From Mobilicoccus caccae (GTDB taxonomy: Bacteria; Actinomycetota; Actinomycetes; Actinomycetales; Dermatophilaceae): a DNA stretch of 64,000 nucleotides. Below the pieces are notes generated by a model. It made no database searches. It was not told where the DNA came from and saw only the letters and a list, made by a program, of their open reading frames with translations. The stretch spans positions 1,779,199-1,843,198 of the forward strand of contig NZ_BSUO01000001.1 of NCBI RefSeq assembly GCF_030161635.1. The letters run 5' to 3'. The position numbers were made by a program, and so were the translations under genes. Positions 9,606 to 20,332 of the stretch are shown piece after piece (positions within the stretch are counted from its first letter, which is position 1; the number at the start of each line of letters is the position of its first letter).

Positions 9606-10838
9606 GTGTCACGAGCAGAGGTCGTCTTCGTCGACGGTGTGCGCACACCGTTCGGCAAGGCGGGAGACAAGGGCCTGTACGCCCAGACCCGGGCGGACGA
9701 TCTCGTCGTCGCCTGCATCCGCGAACTCCTTCGCCGCAACCCCGACCTGCCCCCGGAGCGCATCGGCGAACTCGCCGTGGCCGCCACGACCCAGATCGGC
9801 GACCAGGGCCTGACCCTCGGGCGCCTGGCCGTCCTCCTCTCCGGCATCCCGCAGACGACGCCGGGCTACTCCATCGACCGCATGTGCGCCGGCGCGATGA
9901 CCGCGCTGACCACCGCGGCCGGCGCCATCGGCTTCGGCGCGATCGACGTCGCCATCGCGGCGGGCGTGGAGCACATGGGCCGTCACCCCATGGGCGAGGG
10001 CATGGACCCCAACCCGCGGCTGCTCTCGGAGAAGCTGGTCGACCCCGAGGCGCTCTCGATGGGCAACACCGCGGAGAACCTCCACGACCGGTTCCCGCAC
10101 CTGACCAAGGAACGCAGCGACGCCTACGCCAAGGCCAGCCAGGACAAGACCGAGGCCGCCTACCAGGCCGGGTCGATCCAGCCCGACCTCGTGCCGGTGT
10201 CGGTGCGTACCGAGGAGCTCGGCTGGGGCCTGGCCACCAAGGACGAGCCCCCGCGCGCCGGCGTCACGATGGAGGCGCTCGCCTCCCTCAAGACCCCGTT
10301 CCGTCCTCACGGCCGGGTCACGGCGGGCAACAGCGCCGGCCTCAACGACGGCGCCACGGCGTGCATCATCGCCTCCGAGAAGGCGGCCCACGAGCTGGGC
10401 CTTCGCGCCAAGATGCGCCTGGTCACCTGGAGCTTCGTCGGCTGCGAGCCCGAGGTCATGGGCTACGGCCCGGTGCCCGCCGCCGAGAAGGCCCTGGCCC
10501 AGGCCGGCCTCGCCATCGACGACATCGGTCTCTTCGAGATCAACGAGGCCTTCGCCGTGCAGGTGCTGGCCTTCCTCGACCACTTCGGCATCCCCGACGA
10601 CTCGCCCAAGGTCAACCGCTACGGCGGCGCGATCGCCGTGGGGCACCCGCTCGCGAGCTCCGGTATCCGGTTGTGCAGCAACCTCGCCCGCCAGTTCGAG
10701 GAGAGCCCCGAGGTCCGCTACGGCATGACGACGATGTGCATCGGTATCGGCATGGGTGTCGCGGTCATCTGGGAGAACCCCCACCACAGCGAGTACGTCC
10801 CCAGCATCTCTGCGTCGACCACGGAGGCCTCCCGATGA
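9606..10838 (+). CDS. fadA: Acetyl-CoA C-acyltransferase (thiolase, FadA-like)
   Basis: 410 residues starting at a GTG with AGGAGG just upstream. It cleaves 3-ketoacyl-CoA in fatty-acid beta-oxidation. The acyl-accepting cysteine is in DRMCAGAMTALTTAA at about residue 93, the catalytic histidine in GGAIAVGHPLASSGIR, and the second cysteine in MTTMCIGIGMGVAVIWE. Its stop overlaps the ATG of the fadB-like gene (ATGA), typical of the two subunits of the trifunctional complex. Confidence 0.93.
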   Translation: MSRAEVVFVDGVRTPFGKAGDKGLYAQTRADDLVVACIRELLRRNPDLPPERIGELAVAATTQIGDQGLTLGRLAVLLSGIPQTTPGYSIDRMCAGAMTALTTAAGAIGFGAIDVAIAAGVEHMGRHPMGEGMDPNPRLLSEKLVDPEALSMGNTAENLHDRFPHLTKERSDAYAKASQDKTEAAYQAGSIQPDLVPVSVRTEELGWGLATKDEPPRAGVTMEALASLKTPFRPHGRVTAGNSAGLNDGATACIIASEKAAHELGLRAKMRLVTWSFVGCEPEVMGYGPVPAAEKALAQAGLAIDDIGLFEINEAFAVQVLAFLDHFGIPDDSPKVNRYGGAIAVGHPLASSGIRLCSNLARQFEESPEVRYGMTTMCIGIGMGVAVIWENPHHSEYVPSISASTTEASR

Positions 10839-12967
10839 CCACCGCCGCATCCACCACGAACTTCGCCGAGACCTTTCCCGACGAGGTCGTCGCCAGGAGC
10901 ATCGTCCGTGACGTCGAGTTGCCGGGCGGCGGTGGCACCTTCGCGCTCATCACCCTCGACAACGGTTTCGACCACACCCGGCCGACGACGCTCGGCCCCC
11001 AGACCGTCGCCGGCGTGGGAAAGGCACTGGAGGAGCTGAAGACGCGCGTCGAGGCGGGTGAGATCGTCGGCGTCGGCATCACCGGTAAGCCGTTCGTCTT
11101 CGCCGTCGGCGCCGACCTGTCGGGCATCAGCGCCGTCCGCGAACGTGCGCAGGCCCGGGCCATCACCGAACTCGGCCACGAGGTGTTCGCCAGGTTCGGC
11201 GAACTCGGTGTGCCCAGTTTCGCGTTCGTCAACGGGGCCGCCCTCGGAGGCGGGCTGGAGATCGCGCTCAACTGCGACTACCGCACCGTCTCCGGCGACG
11301 TGGGCATGATCGCCTTCCCCGAGTGCTTCCTCGGACTGCTGCCCGGATGGGGCGGCTGCTGGCTGACCCCCAACCTCGTGGGGCCCCAGAAGGCCGTGAC
11401 GCTCATCGTCGAGAACGCCCTCTCGCAGAACCGCATGATCAACGGGGCCAAGGCCCACGCACTCGGGCTCTTCGACGAACTGTTCGAGCCCGCCGACTTC
11501 CTCATGCGCTCCCTGCGCTGGGCCGAGGGCGTCATCGACGGCTCGATCGTGATCGACCGGCCGGAGGTCGACGGCGACGAATCCGCCTGGGAGGCGGCCG
11601 TGGCCGCGGGCCGCGCCATCGCCGATGCCCGCACCGGCGGCTACTCCCCCGCCCCCTACCGGGCCCTGGACATCATCTCGGCGGCCCGCACGTCGACGAA
11701 GGCCGAGGGGTTCGAGCAGGAGAACGACGGCCTCGCCGATCTGCTCATGGGCGAGGAGGTCCGGGCCGGCCTGTACGCCTTCGACCTGGTCCAGCGACGC
11801 GCCAAGCGTCCGGCCGGGGCCCCCGACAAGTCCCTGGCCCGCAAGGTCACCAAGGTCGGGATCGTCGGGGCCGGGCTCATGGCGAGCCAGCTCGCGCTGC
11901 TGTTCATCCGGCGCCTCGAGGTCCCGGTCGTCATGACCGACCTCGATCAGGCGCGCGTCGACAAGGGCGTCGAGTACGTGCACGGCGAACTCGACAAGCT
12001 GGCCGCCAAGGGCCGGCTGTCCGGCGACAAGCTCAACCGTCTCAAGGCCCTCATCACCGGGTCGACGAGCAAGGACGGCTTCGCCGACGCCCAGTTCGTC
12101 ATCGAGGCCGTCTTCGAGGAGATGTCGGTCAAGAAGCAGGTGTGGGCCGAGGTCGAGGCCGTGGTCTCCGGTGAGTGCGTGCTGGCGACGAACACCTCCT
12201 CGCTGTCGATCACCGAGATGGCCTCGGAGCTGGCGCACCCCGAGCGGCTGGTCGGCTTCCACTTCTTCAACCCGGTGGCGGTCATGCCACTGCTGGAGAT
12301 CATCTCCGGTGAGAAGACCGACGACGAGACCCTGGCCACGGCGTTCGCCACCGGCAAGAAGCTCAAGAAGACGACGATCCTGGTCCAGGACTCCCCCAGC
12401 TTCATCGTCAACCGCCTGCTCGGCCGGTTCATGAGCGACATGTCGCGCATCGTCGACGAGGGCACGCCGGTGGAGGTCGCCGACGCCGGGTTCGCCGGCA
12501 TCTCGCCGATGCCGCCCTTCCAGCTCATGGGCCTGGTCGGCCCGGCGATCGCGTTGCACAACAACGAGACCCTCGCGGCCGCCTTCCCCGACCGCTTCTC
12601 CGTCTCAGACACGTTCCGCAGGATCGTCGAGATGAAGAAGCCGTCGTTCTACGTCGACCGGGACGGCGAGCAGGTCCTCGACCCCGAGATCCAGGCCTTG
12701 TACGACGCCAACGGTGCCGACAAGAACCCGCTCACGGCCGAGCAGGTGCGCGAGCAGGTCCTCAGCGGACTCGCCGAGGAGGCGCGCCTCATGCTCGACG
12801 AGGGCGTGGTGCAGGCCCCCATGGATCTGGACCTCGGCATGATCACCGGCGCCGGTTTCCAGTTCTGGAACGGCGGCCTCACCCCGCTGCTCGACCGCAG
12901 CGGCGTCGCCGAGAAGGTCACCGGGCAGCGCTTCCTGCCCGTCGGGGTGGCGAGTCTGCCGGCCTGA
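10835..12967 (+). CDS. fadB: Multifunctional enoyl-CoA hydratase / 3-hydroxyacyl-CoA dehydrogenase (FadB/FadJ-like)
   Basis: 710 residues. The N-terminal crotonase domain (about 20-260) has GADLSGISAVRERA and the oxyanion-hole segment GAALGGGLEIALNCDYR. The NAD-binding dehydrogenase domain begins KVTKVGIVGAGLMASQLA near residue 345, with the catalytic-region HPERLVGFHFFNPVAVMPLLEI near 470. Two C-terminal 3HCDH helical domains follow. It hydrates enoyl-CoA and oxidises 3-hydroxyacyl-CoA, passing product to the coupled thiolase. It shares an ATGA overlap and a preceding GGAGG with fadA. Confidence 0.93.
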   Translation: MTTAASTTNFAETFPDEVVARSIVRDVELPGGGGTFALITLDNGFDHTRPTTLGPQTVAGVGKALEELKTRVEAGEIVGVGITGKPFVFAVGADLSGISAVRERAQARAITELGHEVFARFGELGVPSFAFVNGAALGGGLEIALNCDYRTVSGDVGMIAFPECFLGLLPGWGGCWLTPNLVGPQKAVTLIVENALSQNRMINGAKAHALGLFDELFEPADFLMRSLRWAEGVIDGSIVIDRPEVDGDESAWEAAVAAGRAIADARTGGYSPAPYRALDIISAARTSTKAEGFEQENDGLADLLMGEEVRAGLYAFDLVQRRAKRPAGAPDKSLARKVTKVGIVGAGLMASQLALLFIRRLEVPVVMTDLDQARVDKGVEYVHGELDKLAAKGRLSGDKLNRLKALITGSTSKDGFADAQFVIEAVFEEMSVKKQVWAEVEAVVSGECVLATNTSSLSITEMASELAHPERLVGFHFFNPVAVMPLLEIISGEKTDDETLATAFATGKKLKKTTILVQDSPSFIVNRLLGRFMSDMSRIVDEGTPVEVADAGFAGISPMPPFQLMGLVGPAIALHNNETLAAAFPDRFSVSDTFRRIVEMKKPSFYVDRDGEQVLDPEIQALYDANGADKNPLTAEQVREQVLSGLAEEARLMLDEGVVQAPMDLDLGMITGAGFQFWNGGLTPLLDRSGVAEKVTGQRFLPVGVASLPA

Positions 12968-13000
12968 GCCGGCCCCCGACGAGGGGCGCTTTCGACCGCG

Positions 13001-13033
13001 ACGGCGGGCTGTGATGTGCTTGCAGCCCGCCGT
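13001..13033 (+). terminator. Terminator hairpin after the fadAB operon
   Basis: An 11-bp perfect stem (ACGGCGGGCTG / CAGCCCGCCGT) with an 11-nt loop lies 34 bp after the fadB stop. No U-tract is present. Confidence 0.6.
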
Positions 13034-13146
13034 TCGGCGTGCCCCGATGCGAGAACGGGCGACGGTCATGGCAAACTAGGTCGATCGTCCATGACCACCC
13101 GAGAGCGACGCGGGCGCGACACGAGCGCACCCTTTTCCCTCATTAT

Positions 13147-13158
13147 CTCACATGTGAG
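13147..13158. promoter_or_regulatory. Perfect palindrome CTCACATGTGAG upstream of the XRE-MurA gene
   Basis: A 12-bp perfect palindrome lies 15-26 bp before the ATG of a gene whose own N-terminus is a helix-turn-helix. It sits where a repressor would block the promoter or leader, so autoregulation is the natural inference. The surrounding stretch is the most AT-rich part of the intergenic region. Confidence 0.55.
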
Positions 13159-13172
13159 TTACGCTGATTTCC

Positions 13173-14702
13173 ATGACAGAGGACTACCTGGCCCGCATCG
13201 GAACGCTCATCCGAGAAGCACGGAGGCACCAGGGGATGACCCAGAACGAACTCGCCGACCTGCTCGGCACGAGCCAGAGCGCCGTCGTCCGCATCGAACA
13301 GGGCAAGCAGAACCTCAGCCTGGAGATGCTGTCCCGGATCGGCGAGAACCTCGACTCCGAGTTCGTCTCCCTCGGCACCTCCGGCCCGCAGCACCTGCGG
13401 ATCGAGGGCGGGACCAAGCTCCAGGGGTCCATCGACGTCAAGACCAGCAAGAACGCGGCCGTCGCGCTGCTGTGCGCCTCGCTGCTCAACAAGGGTCGCA
13501 CCACCTTGCGCAACATCGCGCGCATCGAGGAGGTCAACCGCATCCTCGAGGTCCTCTCGAGCATCGGGGTGCGCACCCGGTGGCTGCCCGACAGCAGTGA
13601 CCTGGAGATCATCCCGCCCGCGCAGCTCGACCTCGCGGCCATGGACCAGGACGCCGCGCGCCGCACTCGCACGATCATCATGTTCTTCGGTCCGCTGCTG
13701 CACGAGTTCGACTCCTTCGAGCTGCCCTACGCCGGTGGCTGCGACCTGGGGTCGCGCACGATCGAGCCGCACATGACGGCGCTGCGCCACTTCGGACTCA
13801 ACGTGGAGGCGACGACCGGGCAATACCACGCCAGGGTCAACCTCGGCGACGGCCCCACCCGCGCGATCGTGCTCACCGAGCGCGGCGACACGGTCACCGA
13901 GAACGCCCTCATGGCTGCCGCCCGCCACGACGGGCAGACGATCATCCGCAACGCCAGCCCCAACTACATGGTCCAGGACCTGTGCTTCTACCTGCAGAAG
14001 CTGGGCGTGGAGATCGAGGGCATCGGCACGACGACGCTCACGGTGCGCGGCAAGAGCGTCATCGACGTCGACGTGGAGTACTCCCCCAGCGAGGACCCCA
14101 TCGAAGCGATGAGCCTGCTCGCCGCCGCCGTCGTGACCAAGTCGGAGATCACGATCCGCCGGGTTCCGGTGGAGTTCCTCGAGATCGAACTGGCCCTGCT
14201 CAGCGAGATGGGCATGCAGTACGACCTGTCCGAGGAGTACTGCTCGGCCAACGGCGAGACGCGCCTGGTGGATCTGACCACGCGCCCCGGTCCGCTCAAG
14301 GCGCCGATCGACAAGATCCACCCGATGCCCTTCCCCGGCCTCAACATCGACAACCTGCCGTTCTTCGCGCTCATCGCCGCCTCGGCGCAGGGCCGCACGA
14401 TGATCCACGACTGGGTGTACGAGAACCGCGCGATCTACCTCACCGAGCTCACCAAGGTGGGCGCCAAGGTACAGCTGCTCGACCCGCACCGCGTGCTGAT
14501 CGACGGCCCGACCCGGTGGCGCGCCGCCGAGGTCATCTGCCCGCCGGCGCTGCGCCCGGGCGTGGTCGTGCTCATCGCCATGCTGGCCGCCCCCGGCACC
14601 TCGGTGCTGCGCAACGTGTACGTCATCAACCGCGGCTACGAGGACCTGGCGCAACGGCTCAACGCCCTGGGCGCCACGGTCGAGACGTTCCGCGACATCT
14701 GA
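13173..14702 (+). CDS. XRE-family HTH fused to a MurA-like UDP-GlcNAc 1-carboxyvinyltransferase
   Basis: 509 residues. Residues 1-65 form a Cro/C1-type HTH (LIREARRHQGMTQNELADLL, then GTSQSAVVRIEQGKQNLSLE). Residues 75-509 are a complete EPSP-synthase-fold MurA domain. Conserved MurA residues are visible: K93-N94 of the substrate loop, the PEP-reactive cysteine C190 in YAGGCDLGSR, an aspartate in NIDNLPFF, ENR in VYENRAIY, and RGYEDL near the end. The enzyme domain therefore looks active and would add enolpyruvyl to UDP-GlcNAc in peptidoglycan synthesis. An enzyme carrying its own DNA-binding domain suggests a regulatory or sensing role. It converges on dxs across a strong hairpin. Confidence 0.9.
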   Translation: MTEDYLARIGTLIREARRHQGMTQNELADLLGTSQSAVVRIEQGKQNLSLEMLSRIGENLDSEFVSLGTSGPQHLRIEGGTKLQGSIDVKTSKNAAVALLCASLLNKGRTTLRNIARIEEVNRILEVLSSIGVRTRWLPDSSDLEIIPPAQLDLAAMDQDAARRTRTIIMFFGPLLHEFDSFELPYAGGCDLGSRTIEPHMTALRHFGLNVEATTGQYHARVNLGDGPTRAIVLTERGDTVTENALMAAARHDGQTIIRNASPNYMVQDLCFYLQKLGVEIEGIGTTTLTVRGKSVIDVDVEYSPSEDPIEAMSLLAAAVVTKSEITIRRVPVEFLEIELALLSEMGMQYDLSEEYCSANGETRLVDLTTRPGPLKAPIDKIHPMPFPGLNIDNLPFFALIAASAQGRTMIHDWVYENRAIYLTELTKVGAKVQLLDPHRVLIDGPTRWRAAEVICPPALRPGVVVLIAMLAAPGTSVLRNVYVINRGYEDLAQRLNALGATVETFRDI

Positions 14703-14708
14703 CGTCAC

Positions 14709-14748
14709 CCACCCGGGGCTGCTCTGCGCTCAGAGCAGCGCCGGGTGG
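14709..14748. terminator. Bidirectional terminator between XRE-murA and dxs
   Basis: An 18-bp stem with a single mismatch (14709-14726 pairing with 14731-14748) and a CGCT tetraloop. It starts 6 bp after the XRE-murA stop and covers the last codons of dxs. Confidence 0.8.
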
Positions 14749-16682
14749 AGCACGGCGACGACCTTCTCGGCGACGACGGGTGCAGTGAGGCCGGCGTCGG
14801 CGAGGATCTCGTTGCGACCGGCGTGGTCGAGGAACTCCTTGGGCAGCCCGAAGCGGTGGACGGCCAGCGGTTCGCCGGTCTCGGCGAGGGCTGCGGCCAG
14901 GGCCGATCCGATGCCGTTGGCGGCGACGTGGTCCTCGATCACTCCGACGTACCGTGCGGAGCGCGCCGCGGTGAGGAGGTCCTCGGAGATGGGCAGCACC
15001 CAGCGCGGGTCGACGACCTGCACCGACGCACCGGAATCGGCGATGACGGACGCGGCGTCCACGGCGACCTGTGCCATGGCTCCGACGCCGACGAGCAGCA
15101 CGTCGACCGGCTCGTCCAGGGCGAGTGAGGGCACGTCCTCGATCTCGACGCGGGCGTCCTGCACCTGCTGCGCCTGACCCTCCGGGGCGGGGTGGCGCGC
15201 CAGGACGTCCAGGGTGCCGCGGCGGGCGACGGCCGGCACGGGCCGCGGCTCGGAGCCCTTGGGGAAGCGCAGGAGCGTCGGCCCGTCCGAGACGTCGACG
15301 GCCTCGCGCAGCGCGATCGAGGTCTGCTCGCCGTCCCGCGGCGCCGCGACCCGGATGCCGGGCACGATCGAGGTGAGGGCGAAGTCCCACATCCCGTTGT
15401 GCGAGGCGCCGTCGCTGCCGGTGACGCCGGCGCGGTCGAGGACGAACGTGACGCCCTGACGGTGCAGGGCGCAGTCCATGAGCACCTGGTCGAAGGCGCG
15501 GTTGAGGAACGTGGAGTAGATGGCGACGACGGGGTGCCGCCCGGCGAACGAGAGGCCGGCGGCCATCGTCGTGGCGTGTTGCTCGGCGATGCCGACGTCG
15601 AAGACGCGGTCGGGGTAGGCCTGGGCGAAGTCGCGCAACCCGACGGGGATGAGCATCGCGGCCGTCACGGCGACGACGTCCTCCCGCTCCCGGCCGATCT
15701 CGCAGAGGGTCTCGGAGAAGTTCTCGGTCCAGCTGCGGCCGGCGATCTCGAGCGGCAGGCCCGTCTCGGGGTTGATGACGCCGACGGCGTGGAACTGGTC
15801 GTCGACGTGGTTGCGGGCGTGTTCGTACCCGCGGCCCTTCTCGGTGATGGCGTGGACGATGACGGGCCCGCCGAAGTCACGCGCGCGCCGCAGGGCGGTG
15901 GTGAGGGCGGAGATGTCGTGCCCGTCGAAGGGCCCGAGGTACTTGAGGCCGAGGTCCTCGAACAGCACCTGGGGCGCGATGATGTCCTTGAGCCCCTTCT
16001 TCATCCCGTGCAGCGCCTCGAAGGCCCGCTGCCCGACGACCGGGGCGCTGGAGATGGTGCGGCGCCCCCACGACAGGACCTGTTCGTAACTGCGGGTGGC
16101 GCGCAGGACCGCGAGGTGCTCGGCCAGCCCGCCGGTCGTGGGCGCGTAGGAGCGCTCGTTGTCGTTGACGACGATGACCAGCGGCAGATCCTTGTGGGCG
16201 GCGATGTCGTTGAGGGCCTCCCAGGCCATGCCGCCGGTGAGGGCGCCGTCGCCGATGACCGCCACGGTGCTCGTGCCGGTCTCACCGGCCAGCCGGCGTC
16301 CTTTGGCGATGCCCTCGGCCCAGGCCAGCGAGGTCGAGGCGTGGGAGTTCTCGACGATGTCGTGCTCGGACTCGGCACGGCTGGGGTAGCCCGACAGTCC
16401 GCCGCGGGAGCGCAGGTGGTCGAAGTCCTGCCGGCCGGTGAGCAGCTTGTGCACGTAGCCGATGTGTCCGGTGTCGAACACGATGGAGTCACGCGGCGAT
16501 TCGAAGACCAGGTGCACGGCCATCGTCAGTTCGACGACACCGAGGTTGGGGCCGAGGTGGCCGCCGGTGCGGGAGACGGACTCCACGAGGAAAGCGCGGA
16601 TCTCGTCGGCCAGTTGGTCGAGTTGAGCCTGCGACAGGGAATCCAGGTCCGCAGGTTTCGAGATGGAGGCGAGCAGGCTCAA
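14730..16682 (-). CDS. dxs: 1-deoxy-D-xylulose-5-phosphate synthase
   Basis: 650 residues, full length. It condenses pyruvate and glyceraldehyde-3-phosphate using thiamine diphosphate, the first step of the MEP isoprenoid pathway. Hallmarks are [19 protein letters not shown] near residue 40, [16 protein letters not shown], the ThDP-binding [18 protein letters not shown] followed by [11 protein letters not shown], the middle-domain [16 protein letters not shown], and the C-terminal transketolase domain. The alternative transketolase is excluded by the DXS-specific spacing of the N-terminal blocks. Confidence 0.95.
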   Translation of the reverse strand: MSLLASISKPADLDSLSQAQLDQLADEIRAFLVESVSRTGGHLGPNLGVVELTMAVHLVFESPRDSIVFDTGHIGYVHKLLTGRQDFDHLRSRGGLSGYPSRAESEHDIVENSHASTSLAWAEGIAKGRRLAGETGTSTVAVIGDGALTGGMAWEALNDIAAHKDLPLVIVVNDNERSYAPTTGGLAEHLAVLRATRSYEQVLSWGRRTISSAPVVGQRAFEALHGMKKGLKDIIAPQVLFEDLGLKYLGPFDGHDISALTTALRRARDFGGPVIVHAITEKGRGYEHARNHVDDQFHAVGVINPETGLPLEIAGRSWTENFSETLCEIGREREDVVAVTAAMLIPVGLRDFAQAYPDRVFDVGIAEQHATTMAAGLSFAGRHPVVAIYSTFLNRAFDQVLMDCALHRQGVTFVLDRAGVTGSDGASHNGMWDFALTSIVPGIRVAAPRDGEQTSIALREAVDVSDGPTLLRFPKGSEPRPVPAVARRGTLDVLARHPAPEGQAQQVQDARVEIEDVPSLALDEPVDVLLVGVGAMAQVAVDAASVIADSGASVQVVDPRWVLPISEDLLTAARSARYVGVIEDHVAANGIGSALAAALAETGEPLAVHRFGLPKEFLDHAGRNEILADAGLTAPVVAEKVVAVLHPALL

Positions 16683-16824
16683 CGGTCAGTCCTTCCACGA
16701 CGTGTCGATCAGGCGACCATACGTGGTCTTCGACGGGGTGACATGGGCGGAGGCTGGATCACGGCTGAACGCGGCGTCCCGCCAGCGGGGCGAGAGGCCC
16801 CGACGTGCCCCCGCCCGGGGTTCC

Positions 16825-16830
16825 TAGACT
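16825..16830 (+). promoter_or_regulatory. -10 element (TAGACT) of ppc, probable leaderless start
   Basis: TAGACT ends 6 nt before the ATG of ppc, so the transcript likely begins at the start codon. No ribosome-binding site is visible. Confidence 0.5.
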
Positions 16831-16836
16831 GAGGCC

Positions 16837-19564
16837 ATGCCCACGAACGCACCCGTCCTGGGCGCCTCGGAGTCCGAGGCCCTGCGCAGCGATCTCGACC
16901 TTCTCACCGAACTCCACGAACAGGTCCTCCACGAGGCGGGCGGCGCCGTCCTGGTCCGCACCGTGCGCGAGCTGGTCGACGCCTGCCGCGAGCCCGACAG
17001 CGGCCGCCGGGGGTCGGCCGCGGACGTCATCGTCGACGGACTCGACGCCGCGACGACCGCCGAGGTCGCGCACGCCGTCACCGTCCACCTGCACCTGACG
17101 AACCTCGTCGACGAACGCCGCCGGGCCCGCTCGCTGCGGGCCGAGGACGGCGAGTTCACCGGCGGCGTGGAGGCCGGTGGCGTCTCCTCGGCGTTGGCCG
17201 AGTTGTCCCGGGGCGACACCTCGATCCTGACCCGGTTGTCGTCCTTGCGGATCCACCCGGTGCTCACCGCCCACCCGACCGAGGCGCGGCGCCGCGCCGT
17301 CACCTCCGCGCTGGTGCGCATGGCCCAGCAGCTCGACCGTCACGACGACCCGCACAACGGCGCCTCCGAGCGGGCGCACGCCCGGCGCCGGCTGCTCGAG
17401 GAGATCGACATCCTCCAGCGCACCTCCACGCTGCGGCGGGATCGTCCCGAGCCCCGCGACGAGGTCAAGACCATCCTGTCGGTCTTCGACCAGACCCTGT
17501 TCCGGGCCGTCCCGCGCCTGTACCGGGCGGTCGAGGCCGCCCTGCCGGGCGACAGCGGACGCAGCAGCGGGCGGGTGCCGGCCTTCGTGCGTTTCGGCAC
17601 GTGGGTCGGCGGCGACCGCGACGGAAACCCCTACGTCACGGCGGCCGTCACGCGCGAGACCCTCGCCACCCAGGCCCGTGAGGCCCTCACCCTGCTCGCC
17701 GGGCACGCCGACCGCGTCGCCCGCACGCTGACCATGGACGTGCGGACCACCCCACCGTCGGACTCGTTGCTCGCGGCACTCGAGGCCGACGCGGTGGCCA
17801 TGCCGGTGGAGTTCGCCGAGATCGTCAAGAACTCCCCGGCGAGCCGCACCGGCAGAAGCTGCTCGTGGTGGCCGCGCGCGTCGAGGCGACCCTGGCCGAG
17901 CGGGTGGGCCTCGCCTACGCCGGCCCGGAGGAGATGCTGGCCGACCTGCGTCTCATCCGCGAGAGTCTCGTCGCCGCGGGCGACCACCGCAGCGCCCGAG
18001 GCGAACTGCAGAGCCTCATCTGGCTGGTGGAGACCTTCGGTTTCCACCTCGCCGAGCTCGAGGTGCGCCAGCACAGCCACGTCCACGAGCGGGTTCTCAT
18101 CGATCTGTTCGAGCAGCTCGGTCCCGAGCACGTGGCGGACCCGGCAGCGGCCGCCGCGGACGCCGAGTTCCTCGACCGTCTGGCCCGGGAGGGTTGGCCG
18201 CGGCACGTGCAGCCGACGACCGACATCGGCCGTGAGGTCCTCGACACCATCCGGGTGATCGCGTGGCTGCAGAACCGCTGGGGCGAGCGCAGTTGCGGGC
18301 GCTACATCGTCAGCTTCACGCGGCGGGCGGCCGACCTCGCCGCGGTGCGGGCCCTGGCCCGGCTGGCCGGCGGCGACCGCCCACCGGCCCTCGAGGTCAT
18401 CCCGCTCTTCGAGACCGGCGAGGACCTGGCCAACGCGCCGTCGATCCTCGCCGACCTCGCCGGGCTCACCGGCACCCGCGAGCACTGGGACGCGCGCGGC
18501 CGCCGCATCGAGGTCATGGTCGGGTACTCCGACTCGGCCAAGGACGTCGGACCGGCCAGCGCCACGCTGACCCTCGACCGGGCCGAGCGTGAACTCGTGG
18601 ACTGGGCGGCGCAGGCCGAGGTCGAACTCACCCTCTTCCACGGCCGCGGCGGCTCCCTGGGACGCGGCGGCGGCCCCTGCACCGCGCGATCATGGCCCAG
18701 CCGAGCGGATCGGTGGACGGCCGCTTCAAGGTCACCGAACAGGGCGAGGTGATCTTCGCCCGCTACGGCGACGTGATGATCGCCCAGCGCCACCTGGAGC
18801 GCCTGACCTCCGCCGTGCTGCTCGCCGACGCGCCCGACGTGGCGACGGAGCGGGAGGAGGCCGCCGAGCGCTATCGCGAGCTGGGCTCGGTGATCGACGC
18901 GCAGAGCCGCGGCTGCTACCGGGCGCTCGTCACGCAGGACGGATTCGCCGACCTCATCGCGGCCGTGAGCCCTCTGGACGAGATCGGTGACCTGCGCCTG
19001 GGCTCACGGCCCACACGTCGCAGCGGCACCGACTACGGCCGCAGCCTGGACGACCTGCGCGCGATCCCCTGGGTGTTCTCCTGGGCGCAGACCCGGGTCA
19101 ACCTCCCCGGCTGGTACGGCATCGGCAGTGGACTCGCGGCCATGGGCGACGTCGAGCAACTGCGCCGCGCGTACGCCGAGTGGCCGCTGTTCGCCTCGAT
19201 GATCGACGTCGCCGAGATGAGCCTGGCCAAGGCCGACCGGGCGTTGGCGGAGCGGTTCCTCGCCCTCGGCGACCGGCCCGACCTCGCCTACCAGATCCTC
19301 ACCGAGTACGACCTGTCCCGACAGCTCGTGCTGCAGGTGCTGGACCAGAGCGAGCTGCTGGAGCGCAAGCCGCACCTGCAGACGGCGGTCGGTCTGCGGC
19401 AGCCGTACATCGACGCCCTCAGCCACCTCCAGCACAAGGCGCTGCGCGTGCTGCGTCTGCCGGCCGACCCCCGCGCCGGTGAGCGCCCCGACCGTGCCGC
19501 GTGGAGCCACGCGCTGCTGCTCACGGTCAACGGCGCCGCCGCCGGCCTGCAGAACACTGGCTGA
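16837..19564 (+). CDS. ppc: Phosphoenolpyruvate carboxylase (two frameshifts)
   Basis: About 909 residues after restoring single bases near 17839 (CCCCGG) and 18675 (GGCGGCCCC). It carboxylates PEP to oxaloacetate to refill the TCA cycle. Segment one carries the catalytic histidine in HPVLTAHPTEARRRAV. Segment two has VMVGYSDSAKDVG and the FHGRGGSLGRGGGP loop that ends exactly at the second break. Segment three begins MAQPSGSVDGRFKVTEQGEVI and runs to the C-terminal QNTG tetrapeptide conserved in PEPCs. The three frames tile one protein with no residues missing, so the gene is almost certainly intact in the organism. Confidence 0.9.
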
Positions 19565-19587
19565 CCGGGGTCGGGGTCGACACCTAA

Positions 19588-19601
19588 GGCGTGTCTCTCA
19601 A
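19588..19601 (+). repeat. Left terminal inverted repeat of the IS element
   Basis: GGCGTGTCTCTCAA, an exact complement of 20916-20929. It is preceded by CCTAA. Confidence 0.85.
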
Positions 19602-19634
19602 ATGCCTGCGTGACCGCGGGTGAGGGTGGGGGGC

Positions 19635-20230
19635 ATGTCGCGGATGCGGGTGCTGTCTGATGCCGAGTGGGAGTTGATCGAGCCGTTCATGCCGTCCTGC
19701 GATGGGCGGCGGGGCCGGCGTTCTCGTGATCACCGTCTCGTGGTCGAGGTGATCATCTACCGGTACCGGACCGGGATCGCCAGGCGCGACCTGCCGCGGG
19801 AGTTCGGACCGTGGCAGACCGTGTGGAAACGCCACCGCCTCTTCGCTGGTGACGGGACGTGGGACAAGGTCCTGACCGCCTTGCTGGGAAGGGCGGACGC
19901 TGCTGGTGAGATCGATGGGGATGTCGCCGTGGACTCCACCATCGCTCGCGCGCACCAGCACGCAACGAACACCACCCGCCTCGCGGGGGATCCAGCGAAT
20001 GACATGAAGCAGTTTCCCGAGCCGGGTGATCACGCGATCGGTCGCTCCCGCGGAGGGCTGTCGACCAAGGTTCATCAGTTGTGTGACGGTAAGGGCCGTC
20101 CGATGGTCATCGCCGCGGGCCGGGGCAGGGCAGCGACTCCCAGATGTTCCCCTACCTGCTCGCCGCCCTGCGCGTCCCCCGCGAAGGGGCGGGCCGGCCC
20201 CGCACCACCCTGATGCCGTGTTGGCCGGCC
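19635..20230 (+). pseudogene. IS5-family transposase, truncated and frameshifted
   Basis: Starts MSRMRVLSDAEWELIEPFMP, the usual N-terminus of IS427-type transposases. The DDE core begins with VAVDSTIARAHQHA (first Asp) followed by RSRGGLSTKVHQLCDGKGRP. After about position 20130 the reading continues in another frame as GQGSDSQMFPYLLAALRVPR, then in a further frame as TPDAVLA. Recognisable homology stops near 20230. The last third, which should contain the catalytic Glu and the YRGRN-type signature, is missing and is followed by about 100 bp of unrecognisable sequence. IS427-type elements can use programmed frameshifting for the first junction, but the truncation makes this copy non-functional. 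Confidence 0.8.
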
Positions 20231-20332
20231 CGCCACCGATCCGCAGACCGCCCACACCGTGCAGACACCTGAACCCTCCCGGAGCGCACTGTCCCCCGCG
20301 GGGACCAACGCACGCTCTTGCCGCGGCGGCGA

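Noticed and set aside
16837..18692. Programmed frameshifting in ppc and the other split genes
   Set aside because: There is no conserved slippery heptamer or downstream structure common to the sites, and frameshifting is unknown for these families. Sequencing error explains all cases better. The first transposase junction is the only plausible exception.
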